Assembly: GCF_900636535.1 (NCBI RefSeq)
Contig: NZ_LR134289.1
Span: forward strand, 3,613,001-3,677,000
Origin: Chryseobacterium gleum
GTDB taxonomy: Bacteria; Bacteroidota; Bacteroidia; Flavobacteriales; Weeksellaceae
Reading direction: 5' to 3'
DNA: 64,000 bases
Shown: positions 35,184 through 44,377 of the stretch, piece after piece
Position numbering within the stretch: the first letter of the stretch is position 1
Layout: each line of letters begins with the position of its first letter
Notes under the pieces: model-generated
The model's input: only the letters and a program-made list of their open reading frames with translations
What the model was told of the DNA's origin: nothing
Database searches by the model: none
Position numbers and translations under genes: made by a program

Positions 35184-37388
35184 TTATTTTTTAGTTTTCT
35201 TAGGCATTGTTGTTGTCCCTGAGTTTTTAGTTTTTGTATCAGCAGGAGTGTTTTCTCCTCTTACAAGTTTCAACTCATCAATTAATCTTCTTGCTCCTGC
35301 AAACTTATCAATTGTCCAAAGAACGAAACGAACGTCTACGTTGATTGTTTTCTGCCATTCAGGTTCGAAAACGATATCACCGCTTAATGCTTCACTGTTT
35401 CCGTCGAAAGCGATACCGATAAGGTTTCCGTCACCATCAATTACCGGGGAACCGGAGTTTCCACCTGTAATATCGTTGTTAGAAAGGAAGTTTACAGGCA
35501 TATACCCTGCAGCATCAGCATACTGTCCGAAATCTTTAAGGTTATAAAGATCGATTACTCTTTGAGGAAGATCAAACTCTTCATCACCTTTCTTGTATTT
35601 TCCAACAAGACCAGTCATATCTGTATAGTAGTTATCAGTAATCCCGAAATAGTTTCTGTCATTTCTGATAGGTAACTTATCTACTGTACCGTAAGTTAAT
35701 CTCATTGTAGAGTTGGCATCCGGATAGAACTTTTTCTCAGGCATAGCTTTCATTAAACCAGCTAAGAACAGACGGTTGTTTTTTGCAAAGTTGTCATCTA
35801 TTTTAACGAATCTTTCTGTACTTATCTTTTGATCAGCAACAATTCCGTTAGCTGCTTTCCAAAGCGGATCAGCATCAAGCTTCAGTGCATCCGGATTCAA
35901 TAAGAAATTCGTAGCAGAAGTTTTATTAGCGAAGATTGAAGAATATGCCAGATTAGAAACAGTCTTGGCATCCAATCCTAAAATAGTAGCAGAAGCAACG
36001 TCCGGGTTTTTAACTCTTGCCTGGTAAAGGCTGGTCATAGCAGCAAGCATTTCTCCTTCCAAAGCTGGATTGAAGTTTTCATAAGCCGCTTTTATTGCCG
36101 CTTCAGTTTTAGCTTTCATTGCTAATCTTCCCTGCATATCCTGAGCAGCATACGCTTTAAGAACAGATCCTACCTGAGCCGCAAGGGTAATATATTTGGC
36201 ATTTCTTGTAAACTGAGTAGCATAGTTTCTTTCAACATTTCTGTCAGAAACTTGTTTGTAGTAGATAGCGATATCTTCTAAAACTCCGTTATACTCATCA
36301 TTTCCTGGCATTGCAGCCCATCTGTTGTACGTTTCCTCAATTTTTTGCTTGTCAGAAATAGTTCCGTTTTTCTCTACAGCGTCAATAGTTCCTTGTCTGT
36401 TTTTCCAGTAGTTAGCTACTGAAGCATATTGAGAAGCATAGTTAAGTTGAGTTGCCTTATCCTTATCCATGTACTTTTTCATGACATCCATAGCCAATTT
36501 AGAAGCTTCAACCCAAGCCGGATAATCTTTGGTTACCATCTGCTGAATTCCGTAAGAAGTAAGGTAACGGTTTGTTCTTCCAGGGTATCCTAAGATCATT
36601 GAGAAATCACCAGGCTTAATTCCTTTAAGAGAAACCGGAAGGAAATGCTTAGGCTTCAGTGGAGTATTGCTTGGAGAATATTCAGCAGGGTTTCCTGCAG
36701 CATCAGCGTACACTCTGAAAACCGTAAAGTCCGCAGTATGTCTTGGCCATTCCCAGTTGTCTGTATCTCCTCCGAATTTTCCTAATGATGAAGGTGGAGC
36801 GCCTACCAATCTGATATCTTTATAATCCTGGTACACGAAATAGTAGAATTCATTTCCGTTGAAGAAATCTTTTACTACTACAGTATATTTTCCGTTTTCA
36901 GAGTTTTCTGTCTGGATGGCTTTAGTCTCAGCATCAATAACAGCTTTTCTCTCTGCTCCGGTCATATTGTTGTTTAGCTTGGATGTGATTCTTTTGGTAG
37001 CATCATCCATTCTTACTAAAAATCTTACATAAAGATCCTTTGCATTGAATTCGTCTTTCTGTTTCATTGCCCAGAAACCGTTCTTCAGATAATCTTTTTC
37101 CGGTGTGGAAGCCGCAGCAACAGCACCGTAACCACAGTGGTGGTTGGTGAATATAAGTCCTTTATCAGAAACAATCTCTCCTGTACAGAAACCACCGAAA
37201 CTTACGATCGCATCTTTTAAGCTTGAATTGTTCACTGAATAAATTTCTTCAGGCGTAAGATGCAGACCCTCTTTTTGCATATCAACACCGTTAAGTCTTT
37301 TGATGAGCATTAGCAGCCACATCCCCTCATCCGCCCTCATCTGAGCAAAGCCCAGTAAGAAAGTGAATAGTAGAAATAGTCTTTTCAT
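35184..37388 (-). CDS. S46 dipeptidyl-peptidase, DPP7-like
   Basis: 734 residues from the ATG at 37388. I chose this start because MKRLFLLFTFLLGFAQMRADEG is a clean signal peptide, whereas a longer reading to 37604 would run across the divergent META gene. Catalytic residues lie in FTNHHCGYG (His), GGDTDNWEWPRHT (Asp) and TGGNSGSPV (Ser645). The specificity position after the serine reads AFDGNSE with Gly, as in DPP7 (hydrophobic P1), where DPP11 has Arg. It cleaves dipeptides from peptide N-termini in the periplasm, supporting growth on protein. Confidence 0.92.
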   Translation of the reverse strand: MKRLFLLFTFLLGFAQMRADEGMWLLMLIKRLNGVDMQKEGLHLTPEEIYSVNNSSLKDAIVSFGGFCTGEIVSDKGLIFTNHHCGYGAVAAASTPEKDYLKNGFWAMKQKDEFNAKDLYVRFLVRMDDATKRITSKLNNNMTGAERKAVIDAETKAIQTENSENGKYTVVVKDFFNGNEFYYFVYQDYKDIRLVGAPPSSLGKFGGDTDNWEWPRHTADFTVFRVYADAAGNPAEYSPSNTPLKPKHFLPVSLKGIKPGDFSMILGYPGRTNRYLTSYGIQQMVTKDYPAWVEASKLAMDVMKKYMDKDKATQLNYASQYASVANYWKNRQGTIDAVEKNGTISDKQKIEETYNRWAAMPGNDEYNGVLEDIAIYYKQVSDRNVERNYATQFTRNAKYITLAAQVGSVLKAYAAQDMQGRLAMKAKTEAAIKAAYENFNPALEGEMLAAMTSLYQARVKNPDVASATILGLDAKTVSNLAYSSIFANKTSATNFLLNPDALKLDADPLWKAANGIVADQKISTERFVKIDDNFAKNNRLFLAGLMKAMPEKKFYPDANSTMRLTYGTVDKLPIRNDRNYFGITDNYYTDMTGLVGKYKKGDEEFDLPQRVIDLYNLKDFGQYADAAGYMPVNFLSNNDITGGNSGSPVIDGDGNLIGIAFDGNSEALSGDIVFEPEWQKTINVDVRFVLWTIDKFAGARRLIDELKLVRGENTPADTKTKNSGTTTMPKKTKK

Positions 37389-37474
37389 TTTATAAAATAA
37401 TTTTTGTGTCGCTAATTTACTAATTTTTACGAGATTCTGTCCCGGAATGGTACGAAAATGGGATGATAGTCCGC

Positions 37475-37909
37475 ATGAAAAAGATACTATTACCACTTTT
37501 TGCAGTTTTAATTTTAGGAGTTGTTTTGAATTGCTCTGCAATACCGGATAAAAACCCATCTCTCCAAAGGCAGTGGATGTTGATTTCTTTAGATGGTTTT
37601 TCAAAAGATCAGCTTATTGCCCACAAAGCAGAAATGAATCTTACGGCTGCTATTGTTGATGGTAAAATTCAGGGGAGTGCCTATATGGGATGTAATCAGA
37701 TGTCTTTTATATCTGAATTTAAAAAAGGAGGAAAGGTAAAGATTTCAAAAGGAGTCAGTACGATGAAAGCCTGCCAGGATATGGATCTTGAAACATCTTT
37801 TCAGAAAAAAATTGAAACCATGACCAGGTATTCTGTCGAAGGACATTTCCTTACTCTGTCCGATGATCACGGTCATACAATGAAATTTGTAGCTGCTGAT
37901 TGGGATTAA
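37475..37909 (+). CDS. META-domain lipoprotein
   Basis: 144 residues from the ATG at 37475, which gives a normal signal peptide with lipobox GVVLNCSAIP; four extra codons from 37463 are less likely. The META domain (HslJ-like) shows QWMLISLDGF, GSAYMGCNQMSF and STMKACQDMDLE, the conserved cysteine-containing segments. It is divergent from the S46 peptidase with 86 bp between starts. Function unknown; HslJ relatives are heat-stress or antibiotic-tolerance associated. Confidence 0.82.
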   Translation: MKKILLPLFAVLILGVVLNCSAIPDKNPSLQRQWMLISLDGFSKDQLIAHKAEMNLTAAIVDGKIQGSAYMGCNQMSFISEFKKGGKVKISKGVSTMKACQDMDLETSFQKKIETMTRYSVEGHFLTLSDDHGHTMKFVAADWD

Positions 37910-37929
37910 TAGCCAGGCATTAATATAAA

Positions 37930-37951
37930 AAGTCCGCTCTTTGGCGGACTT
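37930..37951 (+). terminator. Terminator of the META-lipoprotein gene
   Basis: AAGTCCGC / GCGGACTT stem with a short loop, 21 bp after the stop, followed by a T-rich stretch. Confidence 0.78.
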
Positions 37952-38012
37952 CTTTGTTTGAAAAATCTAGTTTGGTTATCAGCTTTTTTGCGGTTATTAG
38001 CTTTGAGAGTTA

Positions 38013-38429
38013 TTAGTTTTTAGGGATAGTTTTCTTTATTTCTTCCAGAGTTGCTGTGTTGGGCAGCCTGGTAACAGTCGCTTTTGTGTTCCTAGAATTT
38101 ATATTGTGATATGCCTGTCTGTTGGGAATTGTTTTTTTGATGTCTTCAAGACTTGCCGTATTGGGAAGAAGATTTCCCGAATTACCGGAAGAAGCTTTGG
38201 GTTTGGAATCCTGTTTTTTAACAGCAAGACCATGATCAGAAGGGAGTCCGGTATTTACACTAGTTTTTTCATTATTTTCTTTAGCTTCCTGCATGAGTTT
38301 AGCCTGCTGTTCCTGTGCCTGCTTTACAACCAGTGTCTGATCTTCTTCTTTAGGAGCGACCTTTTTATTTTCCTGAGCATAGATAATGGTGCTTAAAAAT
38401 AATAACGGGATAATATATGCTATTTTCAT
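38013..38429 (-). CDS. Small secreted protein with duplicated motif
   Basis: 138 residues. A signal peptide ends STIIYAQE. The mature chain is polar and rich in Gln, Lys and Asn, with probable helical segments (QAQEQQAKLMQEAKENNEK). The motif LPNTASLEDIKKTIPN recurs as LPNTATLEEIKKTIPK at the C-terminus, about 36 residues later. No family was recognised. It is the last gene of an operon with two larger secreted proteins, 6 bp after the repeat-protein gene. Confidence 0.7.
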   Translation of the reverse strand: MKIAYIIPLLFLSTIIYAQENKKVAPKEEDQTLVVKQAQEQQAKLMQEAKENNEKTSVNTGLPSDHGLAVKKQDSKPKASSGNSGNLLPNTASLEDIKKTIPNRQAYHNINSRNTKATVTRLPNTATLEEIKKTIPKN

Positions 38430-38435
38430 GACGGT

Positions 38436-40958
38436 TTATTTTATGTTGACTAATACTTGAATTTTTCCGATCTCTTTCTGGTCATAATCCTGAAGCGCTT
38501 TTCCGATGACTTGTCCTATTTTTACCTTTTTAATACTGGCTTTCATTGCAACACCTGGCTTAGATGAAGTTACCAATAAGTCACCTCTTTTTATTTTTCC
38601 GTTCTCAAGACATACCTTGGTAGGAATGACACCAATGACTCCCATGGGAGCTTTATTGGAAATATCAGTTTCAATATTTTCCTCTGTGAGAAGTACACCA
38701 GGTTTTGTGGCATACACTCCGGCAACAAGATTTGAATAGGGAGTTGAAGACTTTTCAACGGTTCTGTCTGCGCTGGTTGAGATTACAAGAATATCTCCGG
38801 GTTCATACTGAGAAATGTTTCCGTTTACATCAAATGCTTCAGCAACGTCGGCACCACTGTTTTGTGTACCTCCGTTAAAAAATCCCTGCCCGGCAGAATT
38901 GATTCTGGCCACATTCACTGTACCTGGATTTCCAGATTTAAATACCGCAATAGATCCGTTGCTATGGGTTTCTACTGTAAGAGGCGGGTTTGTATTGGCC
39001 GTATTAAAATTAACAAATCTTGCAGCCCGGCCATTACCGAAATTAGGTACCCATGCAAAAATGGCATTTCCTGTTCCGTCTGCCGTAGTTTCCACTCCGT
39101 CTCCGCTATTTGAGGCATTGGCGGTGATACCATTACCGTTACCATCTGCAATGGCAATCAGTGCAGGGCCATTTCCGGCAGGATTGGAAGCGTGGAATAA
39201 CCCTGCATATCCTCCGGTTCCGGAAGATACTCCATAAATTCCTGCTGTACCGAAATTGGCAAACTGTGAATTGACTTCACCTCTTACCGCAGCCGAAGTT
39301 CCGGTCACTTTATCTACCTTAAAGTTCCCTGCTATACCGTTTCCCACTGTCTTCACTGTTATGACATCGCTTGTATTAGCGTCGTTGAAAATTTCAAATC
39401 TTCCGGCACGTCCTGTAGAAAAAGAAGGAACCCATGCATAGAGGGCATTTCCGGCTCCATCAATATTGGTCTCGACTCCATTTCCGTCTTTACCCGCATT
39501 GGCAGTGATCGCATTTCTGTTCCCGTCTGTAAGCGCAATTAATGAAGCTCCGTTTCCGGCAGGGTTTGATGCATAAAATAAACCTGCACGTCCCCCGGTA
39601 CCTGAAGAAACTCCAAAAATAGCGGCCGCCCCGAAATTCCCGAAAATAGTATTGACTTCCCCTCTTACCGCTGCTCCCACACTATTGGTATTATTGAGTA
39701 TAAAAGAAGCAGCATTACCTTTGGTATTATCAGGGATGTTTCCATTTCCGTTAGATGTCACTTCAAAAGTATTGGCATCAATATTTGTATTGTTGAAATT
39801 TTCAAATCTTCCGGCACGTCCGGTACTGTTGTTTATTCCTACCTGTCCGTAAACACCGATACCGGTTCCGGATGTGCTGGTGGCAACAAAACCTCTCACA
39901 CCATATCCGCCTCCGTCATTTCTTCCCACAACGGCTCCGGCAATGTCACTGGTAGTTCTACCCACTATTGCTTCGCCTCCTCCGTTGTTATCACCTACGA
40001 CACCGGCAGAAGTCTGTGCAGAAGTTATTCCGTGCAGTCCGAATCCTGCTCCTGTAGAGCTTCTTACTCCGGCTCCGTTTCCTGAAGTGGTAACATTTAT
40101 AACCGTACCATTCCCTACACTGGATGCACTGAGGGCAACATTATTATTTGCATTGTTGAAAATTGAAATGCTTGCAGGAATTCCGTTATTACTGGTAGCA
40201 GTAAGACCGGTTCCTGTATTACTGTTGGCATAAACCCCGGTTCCGTTGGCGCTGGCATTACCATATACTCCTAAACCATTTGGAGTAACACCATATACAC
40301 CCCAGCCGCTTCCGGCCTGGCTTCCATAAACTCCTATGCCTAATCCTCCGGTACCGTTATTGATTCCACGAACAGCTGAAGAAAAACCCCCAGGTGCTGT
40401 ATTGGTAACAACACCTCGTACTGCTGCAATATTGGAAGTTGTAGTACTATTATTGCCTTCCAGAGATGTTCCGTCACCATCATTGGTTAATGAAAATAAA
40501 GTTGAGGCATTATTGACGGTATTGGTATAGGGGATTGTGAAGCTTCCTCCTCCTCCACCGGCAGATTTGGCATACATGGCATAAGGAACACTCAGTAACT
40601 GGCTGGTTCCTGATATGGTATAATTGGTTCCTCCGGCAGGATCTGTTTCTGTTTTTAAATAATAGCTTCCCGCAGGCCAGTCAATAGTAGAGAATGTTCC
40701 GGTAAGTACAGTTCCCGTTCCTATTTCAAGACTGATAAGCCCGTTAGCATTGGTGTTTCCGGTAAGTCTTTCAGAGTAAACTGCGGCTCCGGCAGGTGAT
40801 CCCTGTAAAATACTTACTTTCACAGCAACAGCCTGGTTGGCTAAAAGTTGTCCGGAACCATTTCTCATGACAGCCTGGTAGCTCATTTTTTCCGGAGCCT
40901 GAGACAGTCCCATGAAGAAACCGGTCAGGATCCAGAACAGTGATAATATTTTTTTCAT
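38436..40958 (-). CDS. Large secreted Gly/Asn/Thr-rich repeat protein
   Basis: 840 residues. A signal peptide (residues 1-19, ending MGLSQA) is followed by an N-terminal domain with MSYQAVMRNGSGQLLANQAV that is common in flavobacterial fibre-like proteins. Residues about 150-700 are short glycine- and asparagine-rich repeats; two long copies of about 128 residues (near 427-554 and 555-682) share AAVRGEVN, VSSGTGG and FASNPAGNG-like segments. The C-terminal region (GVIGVIPTKVCLENGKIKRG) resembles domains found at the ends of tail-fibre-like proteins. It is likely a surface or fibrous protein. It is flanked by two smaller secreted proteins in one operon. Confidence 0.8.
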   Translation of the reverse strand: MKKILSLFWILTGFFMGLSQAPEKMSYQAVMRNGSGQLLANQAVAVKVSILQGSPAGAAVYSERLTGNTNANGLISLEIGTGTVLTGTFSTIDWPAGSYYLKTETDPAGGTNYTISGTSQLLSVPYAMYAKSAGGGGGSFTIPYTNTVNNASTLFSLTNDGDGTSLEGNNSTTTSNIAAVRGVVTNTAPGGFSSAVRGINNGTGGLGIGVYGSQAGSGWGVYGVTPNGLGVYGNASANGTGVYANSNTGTGLTATSNNGIPASISIFNNANNNVALSASSVGNGTVINVTTSGNGAGVRSSTGAGFGLHGITSAQTSAGVVGDNNGGGEAIVGRTTSDIAGAVVGRNDGGGYGVRGFVATSTSGTGIGVYGQVGINNSTGRAGRFENFNNTNIDANTFEVTSNGNGNIPDNTKGNAASFILNNTNSVGAAVRGEVNTIFGNFGAAAIFGVSSGTGGRAGLFYASNPAGNGASLIALTDGNRNAITANAGKDGNGVETNIDGAGNALYAWVPSFSTGRAGRFEIFNDANTSDVITVKTVGNGIAGNFKVDKVTGTSAAVRGEVNSQFANFGTAGIYGVSSGTGGYAGLFHASNPAGNGPALIAIADGNGNGITANASNSGDGVETTADGTGNAIFAWVPNFGNGRAARFVNFNTANTNPPLTVETHSNGSIAVFKSGNPGTVNVARINSAGQGFFNGGTQNSGADVAEAFDVNGNISQYEPGDILVISTSADRTVEKSSTPYSNLVAGVYATKPGVLLTEENIETDISNKAPMGVIGVIPTKVCLENGKIKRGDLLVTSSKPGVAMKASIKKVKIGQVIGKALQDYDQKEIGKIQVLVNIK

Positions 40959-40964
40959 GGCGTT

Positions 40965-41438
40965 TTATTTTTTAATGACTTTGAAAGTTTTAATATTTTC
41001 TCCATTTTGCGTAATCCTGATGATGTACATAGCGGAAGACAGTGAGGAGAAATTAAGCTCAGATTTTGATTGTGAAATCTTGTCTTTTTTTACCAGTTTT
41101 CCCTGGCCATCGAAGAGCTGATATTCTGATCCTTTAAAATTATTTGAGGTGAAATCCAGATACAGATAATCCCTGAAAGGATTAGGGTATAGCAAAATGC
41201 CAGACAATTCAGAAGGATTTTCAATAGTGGTAAGGGTGATGATTTCGTAAGGCTGTTGAACGCCTTCCAGTACTTGCCCTGTTCCTTTTTCCAGATAGGC
41301 CGTCTGGCCTACGCTGTAAGAAACAAAACCATTAGCTGCTGATGCATCCAATCCGGTTGCCAACACTGCAGATTGAGCGTGCAGTATGGGGATGGAAAAG
41401 ACAGACAGAATAATACAGTAAATAGATATTCTTTCCAT
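40965..41438 (-). CDS. Short secreted protein with T9SS sorting domain
   Basis: 157 residues. A signal peptide ends ILHAQSAV. The N-terminal part has GLDASAANGFVSYSVGQTAY and LEGVQQPYEI, a short module often found before type A sorting domains. The C-terminal 80 residues form the sorting tail with LLYPNPFRDYLYLDF and a final TFKVIKK. It is the first gene of the operon with the 840-residue protein (6 bp downstream) and may be secreted together with it. Confidence 0.85.
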   Translation of the reverse strand: MERISIYCIILSVFSIPILHAQSAVLATGLDASAANGFVSYSVGQTAYLEKGTGQVLEGVQQPYEIITLTTIENPSELSGILLYPNPFRDYLYLDFTSNNFKGSEYQLFDGQGKLVKKDKISQSKSELNFSSLSSAMYIIRITQNGENIKTFKVIKK

Positions 41439-41595
41439 GGATAACAGTTTTTGGTGATTAATGTGTTTTCTGAGGGGAATTTGGGAAGACTAAATTAGTA
41501 CCTATCTCAATCATATGACAGGAAAATAGACCAACGGCAGAAATAATCGACCAATGGCATTTTTATGAATGAACGCTGGGTTTTTGTATAAACTT

Positions 41596-42303
41596 TTAAG
41601 GATTGAAAAAGGAGAGATTATCCTTGTAGGTTCGGCCGATAGGTAGTTTTATTTGATGGGTAAGTTCTATTTCATGACAGCTTTTACCACGGATAAGATG
41701 GCGGGGGACGGCATAGCTTCTGTGGATTCTGACAAAGGAATCAAAACAGTTTTTTTGCAGAAGGTTTCCCAGGGAATTTAAGATACAGTGTTTTTTTTCA
41801 AGAGTAATGATCCTTGTATAATCTTTCAGAGCTTCCAGGTACAGGATATCTTTCATTTTAATCTGGAAAATATGTCCACCTTCTTTTATTTTAATGCAGT
41901 TTTCACCTATCATGGCATCATAGCAGGCGCATTTTTCCTTTACTTCAAAAAAATCAAAAAGCTTCTCCATAGAGTAATGAAAGCGTTCTGCCGTAAGGGG
42001 TTTGGTAATAAAATCTAAAGTATTGATTTCAAAGGCGCCCGCTGCCAGCTCAGGATGAGAGCTTACGAAAATACACGCGGGGATCTTGTGAGCCAGTTTT
42101 CTGAATTCTAGTCCGTTCATGCCGCCTAAATTGGTTTCGGTAATGAGAAAATCAATAGGGAGGTCAAGATAAGGAATAGCCTTTTCTGCAGAGTCAAAAG
42201 AGGCAACAACTTCAATATTCTGATATTGCCTGATATAATGCTGAAGAACCAGCCTGTCCAGTTCATCATCATCAATAATCATACATCTGATATGCGTAAT
42301 CAT
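41596..42303 (-). CDS. LytTR-family regulator with Glu at the phospho-acceptor site
   Basis: 235 residues. The receiver domain (1-120) has the acidic triad Asp11-Asp13 in IIDDDE and the Lys in FITKPLTAER, but the phospho-acceptor position reads ITETNLGGMNG: Glu56 where an Asp is expected. This suggests a locked, active-like state. The LytTR domain (about 140-235) has DILYLEALKDYTRIITL and SFVRIHRSYAVPRHLIRG. No kinase gene is adjacent. It lies just upstream of the secreted repeat-protein operon, on the same strand, and may control it. Confidence 0.88.
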   Translation of the reverse strand: MITHIRCMIIDDDELDRLVLQHYIRQYQNIEVVASFDSAEKAIPYLDLPIDFLITETNLGGMNGLEFRKLAHKIPACIFVSSHPELAAGAFEINTLDFITKPLTAERFHYSMEKLFDFFEVKEKCACYDAMIGENCIKIKEGGHIFQIKMKDILYLEALKDYTRIITLEKKHCILNSLGNLLQKNCFDSFVRIHRSYAVPRHLIRGKSCHEIELTHQIKLPIGRTYKDNLSFFNP

Positions 42304-42496
42304 GATATTCCGGAGATTAGTTTTTAATTTAAATGATTAAAAATCAGAAATTTATTATATAAAGTTATGGTTTTTTTATACATCTTCCATCAGCTAACTT
42401 AAATTTATATTAAAATATGTTATTAAATAAAAATTGATTTTGTTTTTTTTCTGAAAAATATTAACTTGTAAAAATCATAAACATAGACAGAACTTA

Positions 42497-43720
42497 ATGC
42501 TAGAAAAGAAAGAACATAACTATGAGAAAGCGGTCCTGGTGGGTGTTATTACCCAGAATCAGGACGAAGAAAAACTGACGGAGTATTTAGATGAACTTGA
42601 GTTTTTAGCTTTCACAGCAGGAGCAACCGTACAAAAACGTTTTACCCAAAAACTGACTCAGCCTGACTCCAAAACCTTTATCGGAAGCGGAAAAGCCATT
42701 GAGATAAAAGAATACGTAAAAGAAAACGAGATAGGAACAGTCATTTTCGATGATGAACTTTCACCTTCACAGCTTAAAAACCTTGAAAGAGAAATGGAAG
42801 TTAAAATCCTTGATCGTACCAACCTTATTCTTGATATTTTTGCCCAGAGAGCACAGACTTCTTACGCAAGAACTCAGGTAGAATTAGCCCAGTATCAATA
42901 TCTTTTACCACGATTAACAAGAATGTGGACCCACCTTGAGCGTCAGAAAGGGGGGATTGGGATGAGAGGTCCTGGTGAGACCGAAATTGAGACTGACCGT
43001 CGTATTATCCGTGACAGAATTACCTTACTGAAAGATAAACTTAAGACCATTGACAAGCAGATGGCTACCCAGCGTAACAACCGTGGAAAGGTAGTTCGTG
43101 CCGCTCTGGTGGGATATACCAACGTAGGAAAATCTACTTTGATGAATTCTATTTCAAAATCTGAAGTTTTTGCAGAAAACAAATTATTTGCAACACTGGA
43201 TACCACAGTAAGAAAAGTAGTGATCGGAAATCTGCCGTTTCTTCTTACAGATACGGTAGGATTCATTAGGAAATTACCTACTCAGCTGGTAGAATCATTT
43301 AAATCTACTCTGGATGAGGTTCGTGAAGCAGATCTTCTGATTCATGTGGTAGACATTTCTCATGAAAGTTTTGAAGATCATATTGAATCTGTAAATCATA
43401 TCCTGATGGAAATCAACGCACATCAGAAACCAATGATTATGGTTTTCAATAAAATTGATGATTTCAGCTATGAGAAAAAGGATGAAGATGATCTTACACC
43501 TTCAACCCGTAAAAATATTTCACTGGAAGAATGGAAAAAAACATGGATGGCAAAATCAAAATACCCAACGGTTTTCATTTCTGCCTTAACGAAGGAAAAT
43601 TTCCCGGAAATGAAGAAAATGATCTACGATGAGGTCATGAAAATTCATATTTCCAGATTCCCGTACAATGATTTCCTTTTCGAATATTTCGATGATGAGG
43701 AAGAAGAAAGCAACAATTAA
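42497..43720 (+). CDS. hflX: Ribosome-associated GTPase HflX
   Basis: 407 residues. The N-terminal HflX domain includes AVLVGVI, FIGSGKAIEIKEYVKEN and FDDELSPSQLKNLE, and a coiled coil with RMWTHLERQKGGIGMRGPGE. The GTPase has G1 GYTNVGKSTL, G3 DTVGFIRKLP, G4 FNKIDD and G5 SALTKEN. HflX splits stalled or stressed 70S ribosomes. It shares a TAATG overlap (one base) with the following DUF4919 gene. Confidence 0.96.
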   Translation: MLEKKEHNYEKAVLVGVITQNQDEEKLTEYLDELEFLAFTAGATVQKRFTQKLTQPDSKTFIGSGKAIEIKEYVKENEIGTVIFDDELSPSQLKNLEREMEVKILDRTNLILDIFAQRAQTSYARTQVELAQYQYLLPRLTRMWTHLERQKGGIGMRGPGETEIETDRRIIRDRITLLKDKLKTIDKQMATQRNNRGKVVRAALVGYTNVGKSTLMNSISKSEVFAENKLFATLDTTVRKVVIGNLPFLLTDTVGFIRKLPTQLVESFKSTLDEVREADLLIHVVDISHESFEDHIESVNHILMEINAHQKPMIMVFNKIDDFSYEKKDEDDLTPSTRKNISLEEWKKTWMAKSKYPTVFISALTKENFPEMKKMIYDEVMKIHISRFPYNDFLFEYFDDEEEESNN

Positions 43721-44355
43721 TGAAATATCACTTTTTCCTTTTATTCCTACTGTTTTCGGTTTTTGGGTTCAGCCAGAAATCAAAAATTGATTTAAAAGCT
43801 ATTGAGAAAAGTCTCAAAAATCCTGATTCTCCATACAATTACGAGAAACTTATTTTTAAATTTAAAGGATATCCGAAGTCTTTAGACAGTATAGAATCAC
43901 AATATCTGTACTACGGAAGAAACTTCAGAAATGATAAGATAAGCACATCAGAAGACAGCTTTAAAAATCTTGTGGATGCTTTTAAGCAGAATAACTTTGC
44001 AGACTGCATCAAGCAGGGAAAAGCATTGTATGACAAAGATCCTACCAACCTGGACATTTTGCTTATCCTACTCAGAGCATATGATTCTTTAAAGGATGGA
44101 AATAACTTTATCCATCACCTGAATCAGTTTCGTGCACTTACTGAAGGCATAAAAGGTTCAGGAGATGGGAAATCTGAAAAGACAGCTTATATTGTCAATT
44201 CTGTAGGGGACGAATATATCCTGCTCAACATCCTGAATGTAGGACAGTATTATAAAAGAAGCTCAAAGCCGGCCAAAGATGGCATGTTTGACATCTGGGA
44301 AAAAGATGGGAAGCAGATTTATATTAAAATACTTTATTTGGAACTAACCAATTAA
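43720..44355 (+). CDS. Secreted DUF4919-like protein
   Basis: 211 residues. A signal peptide ends SVFGFSQK. The mature protein is helix-rich with a TPR-like segment (DCIKQGKALYDKDPTNLDIL) and a C-terminal domain containing GDEYILLNILNVGQYYKR and FDIWEKDG, matching DUF4919. Function unknown; its translational link to hflX is probably only an operon arrangement common in flavobacteria. Confidence 0.82.
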   Translation: MKYHFFLLFLLFSVFGFSQKSKIDLKAIEKSLKNPDSPYNYEKLIFKFKGYPKSLDSIESQYLYYGRNFRNDKISTSEDSFKNLVDAFKQNNFADCIKQGKALYDKDPTNLDILLILLRAYDSLKDGNNFIHHLNQFRALTEGIKGSGDGKSEKTAYIVNSVGDEYILLNILNVGQYYKRSSKPAKDGMFDIWEKDGKQIYIKILYLELTN

Positions 44356-44377
44356 TCTCAAAATAAAAAAACACTTA

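Noticed and set aside
35184..37604. Longer start of the S46 peptidase at 37604
   Set aside because: It would place 72 non-signal residues before an obvious signal peptide and run across the divergent META-lipoprotein gene.
38013..38429. LPNTA motifs as sortase recognition sites
   Set aside because: The motif is internal and repeated, there is no following hydrophobic and basic tail, and sortase anchoring is not expected in Bacteroidota.
38506..40530. Pro/Val-rich plus-strand open frames opposite the 840-residue repeat protein
   Set aside because: They arise from the low-complexity Gly/Asn/Thr coding of the minus strand and have no start signals or domains.
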